NCBI GenBank assembly: GCA_963691705.1 | Contig: OY829544.1 | Coordinates: 36,601,917-36,665,916 of the forward strand | Length of the DNA stretch: 64,000 bases | Source: Viola odorata | Taxonomy: Eukaryota > Streptophyta > Magnoliopsida > Malpighiales > Violaceae | Direction of reading: 5' to 3' | Shown: piece by piece, positions 1 through 11,169 of the stretch | Layout: every line of letters begins with the position of its first letter | Numbering within the stretch: the first letter of the stretch is position 1 | Position numbers and translations under genes: made by a program | The notes under the pieces: model-generated | Seen by the model: only the letters and a program-made list of their open reading frames with translations | What the model was told of the DNA's origin: nothing | Database searches by the model: none

Positions 1-134
1 CAAGAAACAGACTGTAGTAGACTAATGGAATGGATTGATAAAGTAAAATGAGGATTATATGCATACACGGTTGTAAAACGAGGAACGGTAAGGTATCAAA
101 TTTATGAGGGGGTAAAAAAAATTAAAAGGGTAGG

Positions 135-206
135 GGGGCGTTCCGAGAATTGAACTCAGGACCTCTTGCACCCAAAGCAAGAATCATACCACTAGACCAA
201 ACGCCC
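135..206 (-). tRNA. tRNA-Pro (anticodon TGG)
   Basis: Read on the minus strand, this 72-nt segment folds as a full cloverleaf. The acceptor stem GGGCGTT pairs with AACGCCC and is followed by discriminator C. The D-arm has the A-box-like run TGGTCTAGTGG, the anticodon stem CTTGC/GCAAG carries loop TTTGGGT with anticodon TGG, and the T-arm has loop TTCAATT. This matches the standard plant tRNA-Pro. CCA is not encoded, as expected for a nuclear gene. A T-run for Pol III termination is not obvious immediately downstream. Confidence is high because all four stems and the anticodon are visible. Confidence 0.95.
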
Positions 207-576
207 AGCCATGTCAATGAAGTGATATATATAGAATACTTTGATAACCATACCTAATTGTATCCAATTCCAAATTAGTTTACCTGGTAGTGAACAGAGA
301 CTTTTTTTTTATATTGGAAATGAAAGATACAATTTACAAGGGGTGACTGAACTGTTAACGTAACTCATTGGTTGTATTATTATTTTTGGTTTAGAGGTAA
401 GGTTAACCAAAGCCGCTTTTACTCATCTAATCCAAATTATAAAAAAAAAACAAAAGAAATATATCTTATTTCAATTTGTCACTCACTCTACCATTAAAAT
501 TTTAAGTTTGTTGAAGGTCTAGCATAAAGAAAGCACGAAAGACAGATAAAAATCAAGAAAAATTACAAGATGAGCA
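207..576. other. Gene-free spacer
   Basis: AT-rich sequence between the tRNA gene and the stop of the RALF gene. It probably holds the RALF 3' UTR at its right end. I see no coding or repeat structure. Confidence 0.5.
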
Positions 577-918
577 TCAAGAATCAGACCTACATCTATA
601 AATCCTAGAACAGCCTCTACTCGGAGGATGAGATGGTGGAGGCAAACAGCTACTGCTATAGGACTGACCTCTATCACCACCATTGCAAACTGGTTGATCT
701 TTCTTGAGTGCCCCATATGATATATACCTCTTTTCTTCAAGAAATCTTCCACTAATATCAGATTCCATCAAGAACTCTGATCGATCAAGGTTGCATTTTC
801 CTATGGAACCATTGCAAAGTTCATTTCTTGATGATGAAATCTTGCTGTTGCTGGTGATCATTACCAATTTGGAAATGAGTAGAAGAAAGCAGAGGAAACA
901 CAGAGATTTTGGTCCCAT
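577..918 (-). CDS. RALF-like secreted peptide precursor (RALFL32-type)
   Basis: Intronless 113-residue precursor. Residues 1-25 form a hydrophobic signal peptide (FLCFLLLISKLVM core), so the product enters the secretory pathway. The C-terminal part has the RALF signature: YISYGAL at 65-71, which in the family contacts CrRLK1L receptor kinases, and four cysteines at 78, 91, 103 and 109 that should form two disulphides. RGCSRIYRC closes the peptide. The pro-region has two more cysteines (35 and 42). The usual dibasic S1P site (RRxL) is replaced by GRFLEEKR just before YISY. Known RALFs are apoplastic signals that alkalinise the wall space and modulate FERONIA-type receptors; the exact receptor cannot be told here. 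The short loop CLPPPSHPPSRGC and the neighbour order (RALF then SBP) both point to the Arabidopsis RALFL32 group. Family assignment is firm; subgroup is inference. Confidence 0.88.
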   Translation of the reverse strand: MGPKSLCFLCFLLLISKLVMITSNSKISSSRNELCNGSIGKCNLDRSEFLMESDISGRFLEEKRYISYGALKKDQPVCNGGDRGQSYSSSCLPPPSHPPSRGCSRIYRCRSDS

Positions 919-1003
919 CTTTCGTTTTCTTTTAGTTGTTTTTTATGTTTGTGTTTTTTTTTTTTTTTTTTTTTTGCATTTTTAGTGTTGATTCTTGCAA
1001 GCA

Positions 1004-1013
1004 CTATATAAGG
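1004..1013 (-). promoter_or_regulatory. TATA box of the RALF gene
   Basis: CCTTATATAG on the minus strand lies about 90 bp before the start codon, which would place the transcription start near 975 and give a 5' UTR of roughly 55-60 nt. A run of 22 T (plus strand, 954-975) lies right at or just after the expected start, so the 5' leader would be poly-A rich. Confidence 0.55.
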
Positions 1014-1866
1014 TGAGTGATTGGAGATTTTTTTTTTGTTTTTTTGCAAAGTCTTTTGATAGTGGAATTAGCAGAGGGACCGCACTTCACCAAACCTTAC
1101 TATCATGGTGTGTTTATTATTATATGTTGCTTAATTTTCATGTGTTGTAAATTATAATAAACATGTGGTTGTTGGAAATTTGAATTAGAATTATATTGGT
1201 TTCATAATGTATTTAGTGGATTTTGCTTTCACACGTCTCCAAAATTTATCAATATTGATTGTGGTTAAATCAAAAAAAAAATTATCCATCTCAATTAAAT
1301 TTTCGAATTCAAATCATAACCATATTTAGAAAAATTATTTCTTTTCGAAACCCAAAAATACACAAATGGTTTTTTATTTCATGAAAGTGTGATGAGTTGA
1401 ATCATAGTTGACTGCTACTAGTAGTACTTCTGTTTTCCTCTAGTTGGTTCATATCATGATTAGTGACAACCAAGAAGTGGGATTGCCATTTTCTTTTGCG
1501 TACACACACATCTATAAAGCTAGTCAAAGCGTGCACCATTGATAGATTTTCTTTGAACCAATCCTCTGTTAGCACAGTCCTCGATTTTGAGAACGGACTC
1601 GAATTTGAGAATTAACTCTTCCATACTTTACATGAGCCGTGACTGAGCTAAAAATTGGTTGTTCTGTTTGTTGTATGATAACCAGAAATAATGTTAGTTT
1701 ATGTATTTCCTCTTTCTGAAATAGGTTTGACAACCAAAAGTGGGACTTCATGGATTTTTTCATGAAGGAATTGGTGATCAAGAAAACAAGAATGATGCAA
1801 TCATGAAAGCAATACAAGTTTATGCCAAGCCAGAAATTCTTTTTATTTTGACGTCACTCATTGGGT
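1014..1866. other. Gene-free spacer upstream of RALF
   Basis: AT-rich intergenic DNA that should include the RALF promoter. I see no convincing gene, RNA or repeat in it. Confidence 0.5.
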
Positions 1867-1874
1867 GAGAACAT

Positions 1875-2837
1875 TAAGGCTGAGCACGGTCCAATTCGGT
1901 TCGGTTTTGGGCTCAGAACCGAACCAAACCGAAATTTTTCGGTTCTGATTATGTCAAAACCGAACCGAACCGTAAGTGTTTCGGTTTTATGACCTCAGAA
2001 CCGAACCGAACCGGATAGTTCGGTTCGGTTTCGGTTTTTTTTTTACAATTTTTTTATAAAAAAATTTCTTAAATTGAGGAATTTGAATGCAACACAAATA
2101 AAGAAAGAGCAGGACTTGTTTCAAAATTCCAATGTGGTAGATACCATCTCTGTTAAATTAAGAAATTTGTAAGATAATGCAACACAAAATTCCAACAGGC
2201 CACGTCACCCACATCCAGCTACCATCACCCAACCAGCAACCACCGCCCACCTTGCCAGCCCCGATCGCAGCCGCCCCCAACAACCACCGTGCCACGCTCC
2301 CAAACCGCCGCTCCTCGGCCGGAAATGAAAAGAGGAGAAAGAAATAATAAAAAGAAAAGAAACAAAAGAAGAGAAAGAAGAGAAAGAAGAGAAAGAAGGA
2401 AAAGGGCTGTGTGCAGCCCTAAAAATGAGAAAAGAGAGAAATAGAGGAGAAGAGAAGAAAACCTTGTCGTTTTGACAAGGAAAATGAGGGGGTTGGGCTT
2501 CGGCCCAACCAAGGAAATAAGAAGAAGAATGGGCTGCGGCCCAAAGAAAAGGAAATTGCTTTGAATTAATTAGTTTGGGAGGGGATTCGAACGCCCCACC
2601 CTTTAAAAATTTAGTTGCATACACAACCACTACGGCATAGCAAGCTTTAATATATGTTGGGTTTTTCAGTTCGGTTCAGGATTTTTATAGAGGCAGAACC
2701 GAACCGAACCGAAAATTTTCGGTTCTCATTGGAACAGAACCGCACCGAACTGAAAATTTACAGTTCAGTTCGGTTCGGTTCAAAATGATCCGGTTTCGGT
2801 TCGATTTCCGGTTCGGATCGGTTTTTGCACACCCCTA
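1875..2837. mobile_element. Non-autonomous hAT-type transposon with 8-bp TSD
   Basis: A 963-bp element flanked by perfect 8-bp direct repeats GAGAACAT (1867-1874 and 2838-2845). Its ends are imperfect inverted repeats: the left begins TAAGGCTGAGCACGG, and the right end read inwards begins TAGGGGTGTGCAAAAACCG. An 8-bp target duplication with TAGGG-type ends is the mark of hAT elements. Both arms are filled with degenerate GGTTCGGTTCGGTTT repeats in opposite orientation (1890-2040 and 2665-2830), so the element could fold into a long hairpin. It encodes no transposase. A tRNA-like module lies near the right end. It is related to the element at 10852-12814. Confidence 0.85.
2577..2644 (-). other. 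tRNA-like module with Pol III boxes inside hAT element
   Basis: On the minus strand GCCGTAGTGG (A-box-like, about 2627-2639) is followed at tRNA-like spacing by GTTCGAATCC (B-box-like, 2583-2592). The same arrangement recurs twice in the hAT-type element at 10852-12814. I do not see a complete cloverleaf, so it is not annotated as a tRNA gene. Confidence 0.5.
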
Positions 2838-2926
2838 GAGAACATCACAATACGAGTAATAATCGCAAATTCATTTATTACAAGTTTCTAAATATTGTTT
2901 GTTCTCAGGTAACCCCCTCATGATGC

Positions 2927-5900
2927 TCAGACCCATATATCTGAGGTGCAGTCACCACCTGGATATCTCATCTCATGTGCTAGGGAAGGACCATCAGGTT
3001 CAGCAGAGAAGTCCACGAAAAAGTTCGTGTTGATAGAGAGACCACCTTTCTCGGTGTCGGTATCGGTATCGATCTGCAGCATGTGAGATCCTTTCTGCAG
3101 AAGATCGGGATAGAATTGTCTGTCCCATGTGCTGAAGAGTGAGTTGGTGACGTAGAGTCGTTTTCCATCTAAACTTAGCTGGATCATCTGAGGGCCTCCT
3201 CTCAGTTTGTGTCCCTGTACAGAAACAAGAAGAGTCTTGTTACTTGATAAGTTAAGGATGTAGAGGCGCAAACTCTCTGCACCGAAATGTTTGGAAACTC
3301 TAGATGTGATGGGACATTAGCTAGTACCACGGACTCGAAATAGCAAGCCCTATTGTTCCTAATTCAAATTAACTAATGAGCTGTCTTTAACCATATGGAA
3401 GAACATAGCATAAGTGGTTAATGGACAAAGTTGCAGATGTGTCACGCTGCTTCAAGACAAACTACATGTAAACTAAACTCTGCCCTATTAGAGATTTCAT
3501 GTCCAAATGGTGGAATTATTTCTTTACAGCAATATACAAACAGGAAAGAAAACCGAATCAAAGACCGAACAAAGCATGCTTAACATGGAATTTTCATAGG
3601 ATATATACTTCAAAGGTTATCTTACACAAGCAGTAACTGATAGGAGTGACAAATGAGACCGCGTAATGACAGCAAAAACTAAGTGCATCAACATGTCATT
3701 GCAAAAATCTATATATTTTAATGCAATTTCCACCTAGGATCCATGAATTCCTCCAATTACGCCATTTGTATATGGCATATAATAATTTTTAATTCTATTT
3801 ATTTAATATTTTATGATATTATTTCTCACTCAATTAATATATTATACAACATAAAAACTTTTAGTGTGCTCAATTAAATTATATATTTATTTATTAATTT
3901 TAATGCAATTTCTATTCAGGATCCATGAATTCCTCCAATTATCCTATTTGTCATTTTTAAATTCCTAATATATTGAAATGTGGCATATAGTGATTTTTAA
4001 TTCTATTTATTTAATATTTTTATGCTATTATTTCCCACTCAATTAATATATTAGATAACATAATTTTTTTTGGTGTACTCAATTAAATTATATATTTATT
4101 TATTAATTTTAATGCAATTTATGATATATAACTTTAAATATTAAATTAATTTAATATGCATAAATAATATATTTAATTTAATACAATTTATTATGGAATT
4201 TGGAAGAGATGATGTTCAAGAATTTGAAAGGTTGCATAATTCTCTATATAAGTGCTTGCCTTCATTTTATTTACAAAAACAATTGAGGTGTCTACAAGTG
4301 TTGATAGTGATAGTAATATTTATGCAAGTCCAGGTTAGTTGCATTTTTATTTATTTTAGTTTCAATTCATTAGTGTTTAATTGTTAAAATAATTATTTAT
4401 TACGTAAAATATTACTGTACATGTTATGCAGAATTAGTGAAATATTATTTAACATATATTGTATGAATAGTTGTTTATAATATAATTTGCGCAGCGTGCG
4501 AGTTTTAAACTAGTGCATTTGAAAAGCCAGAGTGTCAACGAGATAAGTTTTTGATATAACACACATAAGTTTGTATTGGGACAAATTTGGTAATGGTAGG
4601 GCAGATTTATGATGGAGATGATTCATACCTGGATTTCTGGTACTTCATACTGAAAGGTTTTACCATCTTCATCCTCGGCCAGTATGGGGCTTCCTTTTTG
4701 GATCAGTCCGCCAACCCAAACTTGGCCAGTCAAGATGGGATTCTTAGGGTCCTCAATGTTGTACTGTCTGACGTCTCCGTGAAGCCAATTGACGAAGTAC
4801 AAAAAGCGATCATCAAGAGAGATGAGAAAATCAGTTATAAGTCCTGGCATTTCTGGAAGAATCCAGTTCTGCACCTTTAATGGTTTTACTGATATAGCCA
4901 ACTGAAAAACCAAACTCGAAGTCACTACGTATCGTGGACCAGGGATCAAAATATAAACGACATCACACAGCGAATGATAACATTATCCAAGCTCATGATT
5001 TTCACAGCATATATGTCATTTGCATACCTCGTGGCTCCATGATCCATCGGCGGTCTGGAAAAATCGCACCATGTTACTTGTCAAGGCACATCCAACAAAG
5101 CCTGTATCTTTAGAAGGATCATGCAGGAACCTTATCTGCAAATAAGAGGAAATGTGATATCAAAACATTGAACCCTCAAGATGTTTTTGTAGCGATGAAG
5201 ATATCACATGGACATGCATTTGTGACCAATACGCAATTACATGATAAACAAAGAACTATTGGGCACATCTAAATCGCATCAAGGAAGTAATAGATTAAAT
5301 GCAAAACAATCACCTCCAATGGTAATAGCCCTGTATTTCCAAGATCCAATGTTTGTTTCAGTTCACCACCTGGCCAGCTGTAGACATGTAGATGTCTCCC
5401 ATAAAGACCATCGGACACATGCTGCAGATTGAAACCTTTAGTAAAGGCTGCAGGAGCTCCCCACGATGAGCTGATCATAGTCTTGTGCCGAGGTTGGTAC
5501 CAGAAATCATAACCAAATTGGGGACTGTGACCTGGTTTCTCCCACCTAATGAGCATCGAGAAAAAATACATTAAAAACGTGCTCAATCTCTAACGCAATA
5601 TCATCTTTCAAATTTAAGCAGATTAAGAAAAGGTGACAACAATATATAACGATCATATTCCGTGTGTTTTAACAAGTTAAGGTTAGAAAACAAAGAAACT
5701 GAAGAATGAATTACAGTGTCAAAATCAAAACATATGCATTAATGACACTCAAATGTGTTAGATAAAGCCAGGCATTAATCTTCCTAAAATTAGATGCAGA
5801 AAGAATTACCTTCCCTTTACATTGAACTCAGAGTCAAGCAGAAGAAATCCATTACCCTCTGCATTTCCATCTTTATCCCCAAGACATGACACCATGAGAT

Positions 5901-7288
5901 CTCCAGAAGTGAGGCAATGAGATGTGTGTGGATAGGCCAATCCTGTCTTTTCTACGATATCTGAAGGTTCAACCACTTTATGCAAGGAGGGAGCTCTGGG
6001 GTCTTTTGCAGTGTCGATCGCATAAATGCGACCAGATCTGAGAAAGAAACATATTGCATTGGAAACTCATTAGATGTCTGTCCCAGAAACAGAATGTTTG
6101 GCATCATTAAGTGACCGAGTTATCTAGCAGGACACACATCACGAAATAAATTCAGGTTTAATTTCTCATCAACCTTCATACTTCCGTGACTCCAATATTC
6201 ACAATATATTCTATATCATCCATTAAAATTTGAATGACTTACATCAACGAAGGAAGGATCAGATAGCGACGGCTTACTGATGGATCTCCATGGCAAGAGC
6301 TACAAGCATTCCACCCTGAATGGTGCAGCTCATCTCCCACATATGGCACAGGTAACCTGTGGATAACTTTTGAATAAGTAGGCGAGTTTGGATCGACGTC
6401 CACTGTGGCTAGGTAATCAGGCTTTTCAATTCCTGTTCCTGCAAAGATATAGAAACAATTCCTCTCAATTAGTACTAAAAGTTCTCCAAATTGATAACAG
6501 TATAAAATAAAGATATAATTCAAACAGAAATGAGCTCTAAGACAAAGCAGTAAGAAACTGCTAAGCCTTGTGACAAACTCAAACATTATAGACACATCAT
6601 ACACAATTAAACTTCTACAATATTAAGAAATCATAACTTTTTATTCTCTTTTTCAAACATGCAAGATTGAAATAAACCTAGGAATCCCTAGCTTTTAGAA
6701 TCATTTGATCATTAAACGTACAGAAGTCATTTTCTCATACAGAAAGTGTCCCACTGGCTGTTCAGGTCATAATCAATAGATTCATTAAAATGAAGCAAGG
6801 AAGTACAAATTATATCAACTATGCTTATGAATTATGGTTGATTCACTGCCCACAATAAAGTAAAAACACATTCTTTTTTGTCAGAATAAAACTGAATCTT
6901 CACCAGCTGCACCTTTTCATATGGTAAATCAGAAAAGAAATGGAAAAAAAAAACTCCTTTTTTCCTCACAATAAGAGATACAAAATGTCACAAAGACCAA
7001 AACCAGTTTTTTCCTATCTTATAAACACTCAAAATAACAGAAATTCATCAACAACACAAGCCTTTTTAAACAGAGCAAACTAAAAACAACCCAAAATCCA
7101 AAAAGGGTTCAAATATTATAAATCTTAGCAACGAACACAATACAATTAAAATTACCAGAATAAACACAAGTGACATAGAGGATTGACTCCCTTGGACCAG
7201 TCATGGCATCTAGAGGGGTAGCATAACCTGGCCCCCTTTTGCAGCACCCATGTCCATTGCTCACCAAATCACCACCACCAGTAGCCAT
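2927..7288 (-). CDS. SBP1: Selenium-binding protein / methanethiol oxidase, 7 exons
   Basis: Seven exons join in frame: 7288-7156, 6438-6243, 6037-5810, 5545-5314, 5135-5028, 4901-4629 and 3214-2927. All junctions are GT-AG, and the 1458-nt CDS gives 485 aa, against about 490 for Arabidopsis SBP1. The N-terminus has [11 protein letters not shown] with Cys 15-16. Residues 90-93 are CSSC in the conserved [14 protein letters not shown] block, the redox/selenium-binding motif of the family. The family forms a beta-propeller; the animal and bacterial homologues oxidise methanethiol, and plant members are cytosolic proteins linked to heavy-metal and selenium tolerance. The C-terminal exon holds the conserved [19 protein letters not shown] strand and ends in SDIWV. 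No frame damage is seen, so the gene should be functional. Intron 6 (3215-4628) is long and carries a tandem duplication. The symbol follows family and neighbour order; which paralogue it is cannot be told. Confidence 0.95.
3719..4130. repeat. Imperfect tandem duplication in SBP intron 6
   Basis: The phrase starting TAATGCAATTTC and followed by GGATCCATGAATTCCTCC begins at 3719 and again at 3901, and TAATGCAATTT starts once more at 4110. Units are about 182 and 209 bp and very AT-rich. They lie wholly within an intron. Confidence 0.7.
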
Positions 7289-7420
7289 ATCTCTTCCCCT
7301 TCTTCCTCACCTTCAAGAAAGTTAGTAACTTTTCTTTAGATGGTCGCAGGAAAAGAGAAAAAAGAAGCAAGAAAAGATTCTCGCATGCAGAGCAGAGCAG
7401 AAATATCAAAATCCATTGCT

Positions 7421-7430
7421 AATTATATAC
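7421..7430 (-). promoter_or_regulatory. Probable TATA box of the SBP gene
   Basis: GTATATAATT on the minus strand lies 133 bp before the start codon. This fits a transcription start near 7395 and a 5' UTR of about 100 nt with pyrimidine-rich leader sequence. It was chosen by position and sequence only. Confidence 0.4.
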
Positions 7431-8151
7431 AGGTGCTTAAGTGACGGGTTTAATTAAGGAGTTCTTAACGTTAATTGTTTAATTTTGGTGAAACTGAGGT
7501 GGCAGGAGTAAGCTAGCAACTACCGTGTCCGTGTATCTGTCTCTGTACTTTTATGATTAAAATATGTCCGGGGGGATGTATAAACACTATTTTTATTATT
7601 TAATTTAATTAGACTTTTTTTAAAAACAAAAAGACTGACAGAAAAGTCAAACAAAATCTGACCTGGTAATCATAGTTTAATTGAGTTTTAATAATAAATT
7701 AGTAGTTCAGATTGGTAGACCAGATAATCAGTAATTACTAATTATCACCATTCTGAATAAACATTAATATCATTACGCAGAATCAATCTTGGTCGAGAGA
7801 GGTGATTGTGTCATGGAATCTTTTGCTCTGTAGTTGAATTTCTTTTTCTTTCTTTTCTTTATTAGTTTTTCAATATTTCCGGTCAAAAATTAATCAAATA
7901 TCCCGTATACATTTTTTAACTCTCTTATCTTAAAAAGAAAAAGAAAAGCATTGAAAAGTCCAACCAAGAAAACAAATACAGATTGAAAAGGATTACGGCA
8001 TGTGAATTTTGGATGTATATATATCTGCAGCAGGTCAGTGATCTAATCCTGACATTTTCAAGGTTTGGATAAGGTATCAGCATGACGCTTCTACATTTGC
8101 TAGAAATGGATCTAAATTTTATGTATTTTTATGCGATTTACAGTCACCATG
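7431..8151. other. Intergenic spacer left of the LTR cluster
   Basis: AT-rich DNA between the SBP promoter and the first LTR at 8152. I see no gene or clear repeat. Confidence 0.5.
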
Positions 8152-8988
8152 TGATACGAGCATGGATTCACTCGTGCCCGCACGCATCGCACGTGAAAGA
8201 CTTCCCGCGTGGCCTATCTTCTTCTCACGGACCCCACGAGTTGGCCGGCCAAACCATGAGCCCGTCTGCGCTAAAACCTAGCAAGCCATGAGCGCTTCCG
8301 CCTAGTCCACGAGCTTTCACGCCTAGCCCTCACAACACATGAGTACCACCACCTACCTCCATGAGCTCGTCCGCCTAGGCCAAGTCGTCCGTCTAGGCCA
8401 AGCCGGCCGTCTAGACTAAGTCGTCCGTCTAGGCCAAGCCGTGCGCCTAAGCCCACCTTCAAGCCCGCCAAGGCCAACCGTTCAAAGGCCCTTTGTTAAG
8501 GGTAGTTAGGGGTTTTCCCATGTAATAAATGTAGGGTATAAATGTAAGGAGATAGCCTCTTTTATACCTTGTCTTTGATTTGAATGTATTTCTTTCAAGA
8601 CCATTTAACTTAGGAATTAGGGTTAAGGTTCCTTAAGAGCCGCACTTCATCTTCTCCAGCCGGGTTGTTCATTCGTATTCAAGTAAGGGTTGGTCGTTGA
8701 TTGAGAGATCCTTCATTACTTTGTAACAAGGTTGCCTAACCAAGTAGTTAGGAGGGTTTGTTGGGTATTGAAGTTTCATACTTGTTTTCCATCAATACAC
8801 TTTCCTTTTCATCCATTATTTTCGCTGCACCTTTCCGCATCTCCTTGCTTGCGACGTTATCCTCTCCATTAATCATCTACAAACGATTTCATCCATACAT
8901 CCATCCGAGCACACCAACCTCTCACTAGGGACTCTATTCCTCCAAACAACTTGCGGTTTCCTCTTCAAACGGATCCGAGAAGTTATCA
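8152..8988 (+). repeat. LTR copy A of a non-autonomous LTR retrotransposon
   Basis: An 837-bp LTR with termini TGATA...TATCA, directly followed at 8990 by TGGTAGCGGAGC. That differs at two positions from TGGTATCAGAGC, the usual plant primer-binding site for initiator tRNA-Met. Two further copies lie at 15488-16289 and 17548-18178 in the same orientation. The middle contains a repeated GTCCGTCTAGGCCAAG stretch not seen in copy C. Confidence 0.85.
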
Positions 8989-9448
8989 TATGGTAGCGGA
9001 GCTTTTGGCTTCCTCTAGTTTGGTTTTTTCCTGATTTTTCTTCATTCCTATGATGGAAATCTTCCACCCTAGCTTCGGTTTTCATTTGGGATCATTTGAG
9101 CCATTTTTCAGAAATTGGGGTGTTTATCAAAAAAATTGTCTTCTTGTGATTTAATCTTGCCTAAACACAATTTCTGAATTGTTTGGTGTTTGTTACCATC
9201 TTAATCAATTAAATCTTCATCTTCCTTGAGAGAACGAATTAATTTTCTTGTTGGTGTTCATTTGCTCTTCATATAAGCCATGCGAGCCAAGTGGGTTTTC
9301 TTGTTTGTTAGAATAGGTGTCATCCACCTTGCTTGGCTCCTAGCCGGCTACATATCTCATTGTGATCCAAGTATTTCAACTTGCTCACCACTCCAAGATT
9401 ACACCTCACTTGACACCTCATTGCACAATCACTTGACACCTCATTACT
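8989..9448 (+). mobile_element. Truncated internal region of LTR element A
   Basis: The sequence from the primer-binding site to about 9448 is collinear with the internal region at 16290-16760. It is then broken by unrelated sequence starting TGATACGATCC. The matching right-hand tail of the internal region reappears at 15263, so 9449-15262 is inserted DNA, accompanied by loss of about 560 bp of internal sequence. Confidence 0.7.
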
Positions 9449-10581
9449 GATACGATCCTAGCCCGCCACATGCACACACCAAGCAGCAAGGGCTAGATGG
9501 ATGAATACGTCGAGACAAGGATGTCATGAAACATCTAGCAAGGTTAATACAACCTCTACACATGGATACAAGGCAAGAGATGCTGCTGGATCTAGCCATT
9601 AGGCGAAGGATGACTTAGAAGGTGGCATGGAGACTCTTAGCGCAAGGTTTGATATCCATCCAAGCCAACTCATAAAAAAGGAGGTCCCAAATCGGGTTCC
9701 AAGATAAATACAAGAACGATTAGGATCTTAGAAAACCCTCTGCAAAGTTTTGGAGCATTTGGACGAGCCAATCTCAAGATGGCTTGAGATGACATTTTCA
9801 TACGCCAACAGTCAACGCACAGATGCAACAGGCGACTGTGTCTGAGCCAATCCAGTCATAACTAGGTCAAACACGTGCGATCAAAGGTTTTTTGTAAACT
9901 TCAAGATGTTAGCTCATTCCTGTCCAAATTTGAGCCCAAACGCACAAGCCGTTTGAGAGTTAGGGTGGAGCTACATTATCACGGACAGTGTCCTACCCGC
10001 ATTAGGAGTCCTAGACGTGTCAGTCGGTGATATCGACCATTTTATGGACCAGTTAGGCCCGGACCAAGGAAGGGAACATGGTTTCCTATATTTTGGGGTG
10101 TTGGTAACGATTGGACCAAGTTTCAGCCCAATTGGACGAGCGGATTGAAAGATAGTGTTAGTCGACATTTTGGTGCGCAGTGTGAACGCACGACAGCCCA
10201 CAACTTGAGGATTGCGGACCAACTTGAAGCCCATCCATCTGAAAGCTATTCTCAAGCTTCTGGAATATTTTTGTATATTTATTAATTAGTTGTTTAAGTT
10301 ATTAGAGTTATTTCTTAGTTAGAGCTCCTACTTCTAGTACAATTAGAACTTGTATTTCTAGTTAAACTTGTACTAGGCTTTGCCTATATAAGGAGCTGAT
10401 TGGCTTTGTGATTAATACAGAATATACAGAGATATTTTTAACCAAATTGAGACTTTGTCTTATGGGTGGATTCCCTTTGTTCGTGGATTCGAACCTTGTG
10501 CTTTCCCTTAGGTGCCGCAAACCAAGAGTTAGGCAAGTAAAATCGAAATTGCGGCAAATCGTGGACTCGATTCAACCTATC
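9449..10581 (+). repeat. LTR-like sequence, probable solo or partial LTR
   Basis: Begins TGATACGATCC and ends ACCTATCA, giving the same TGATA/TATCA termini as the neighbouring LTRs, with a TATATAAG box at 10385-10392 in an LTR-like promoter setting. No primer-binding site follows and I find no 5-bp target duplication, so the exact right end is uncertain. No coding capacity is seen. Confidence 0.5.
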
Positions 10582-10843
10582 ACAAGGTGACAAGTGATCG
10601 ACTATCAAATCCGTCCAAGAGGCCGACTATCACGTCCGTCAAAGTGGCCGATTACCAGGTCCGTCCAAGATCTCTTTGTGAGAACCTGATTAGGAGACAA
10701 CTAGGCCGACTAGCCATCCGTAAAAGGTCCCCAAGTGAGTTATCGACGCGGAAGCGACTAAAAATCCTGCCCTTCGGATGTTCGCACAAGAGGCAGTAGC
10801 AACTAACTACACAAGGGAAGGATTTTTAGTTCTTTTTACTTGT
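10582..10843. other. Unresolved repeat sequence left of hAT element
   Basis: Contains repeated phrases of the type CCGTCCAAG and CCGACTA. Only the last 30 or so bases (from about 10815) match the LTR at 14714-15262. The rest I cannot assign. Confidence 0.35.
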
Positions 10844-11106
10844 CTCAAGTCTAGGGGTGTAACTAGTCCGGTTTGGTCCGGTTTTGGGCTTAGAACCGGA
10901 CTGAACCGGAAATGTCCGGTTCTGATGGCCCTGGTACTGGACAGAACCGGACAGTTCGGTCCGGTTTCGGTTTTTTTTAATATAATTAATTAAAAAATAT
11001 ATTATATTAAACAGCCCAGCCTAATGGGCCAACCCAGCAGCTCTCTCGGCCCATCACAGCCTCCAGCAACCCAACCCAACCCAAAATATTTTGTAAAGGA
11101 ATGCGT

Positions 11107-11169
11107 GGGAGGGGATTCGAACCCCCTCCCTTTAGCTTAGAACTAAGGCTTTTAACCACAGAAGCAAAG
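11107..11169 (-). other. tRNA-like module 1 in second hAT-type element
   Basis: On the minus strand TTTGCTTCTGTGG (A-box-like) is followed by GGTTCGAATCC at 11113-11123, an exact match to the Pol III B-box consensus. Between them CTTAG and CTAAG can form a short anticodon-like stem. Not a canonical tRNA. Confidence 0.5.

Noticed and set aside
2205..2630. 141-codon open frame in the first hAT-type element
   Set aside because: Made of Ser/Phe repeats read from purine-rich DNA (GAGAAAGAA repeats); no homology visible and it crosses the tRNA-like module.
8271..8477. Gly/Leu/Asp repeat peptide within LTR copy A
   Set aside because: Produced by the GTCCGTCTAGGCCAAG nucleotide repeat inside an LTR; not conserved in copy C.
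9449..10581. A full LTR retrotransposon starting here
   Set aside because: No primer-binding site follows and no second LTR or target duplication was found; called LTR-like only.
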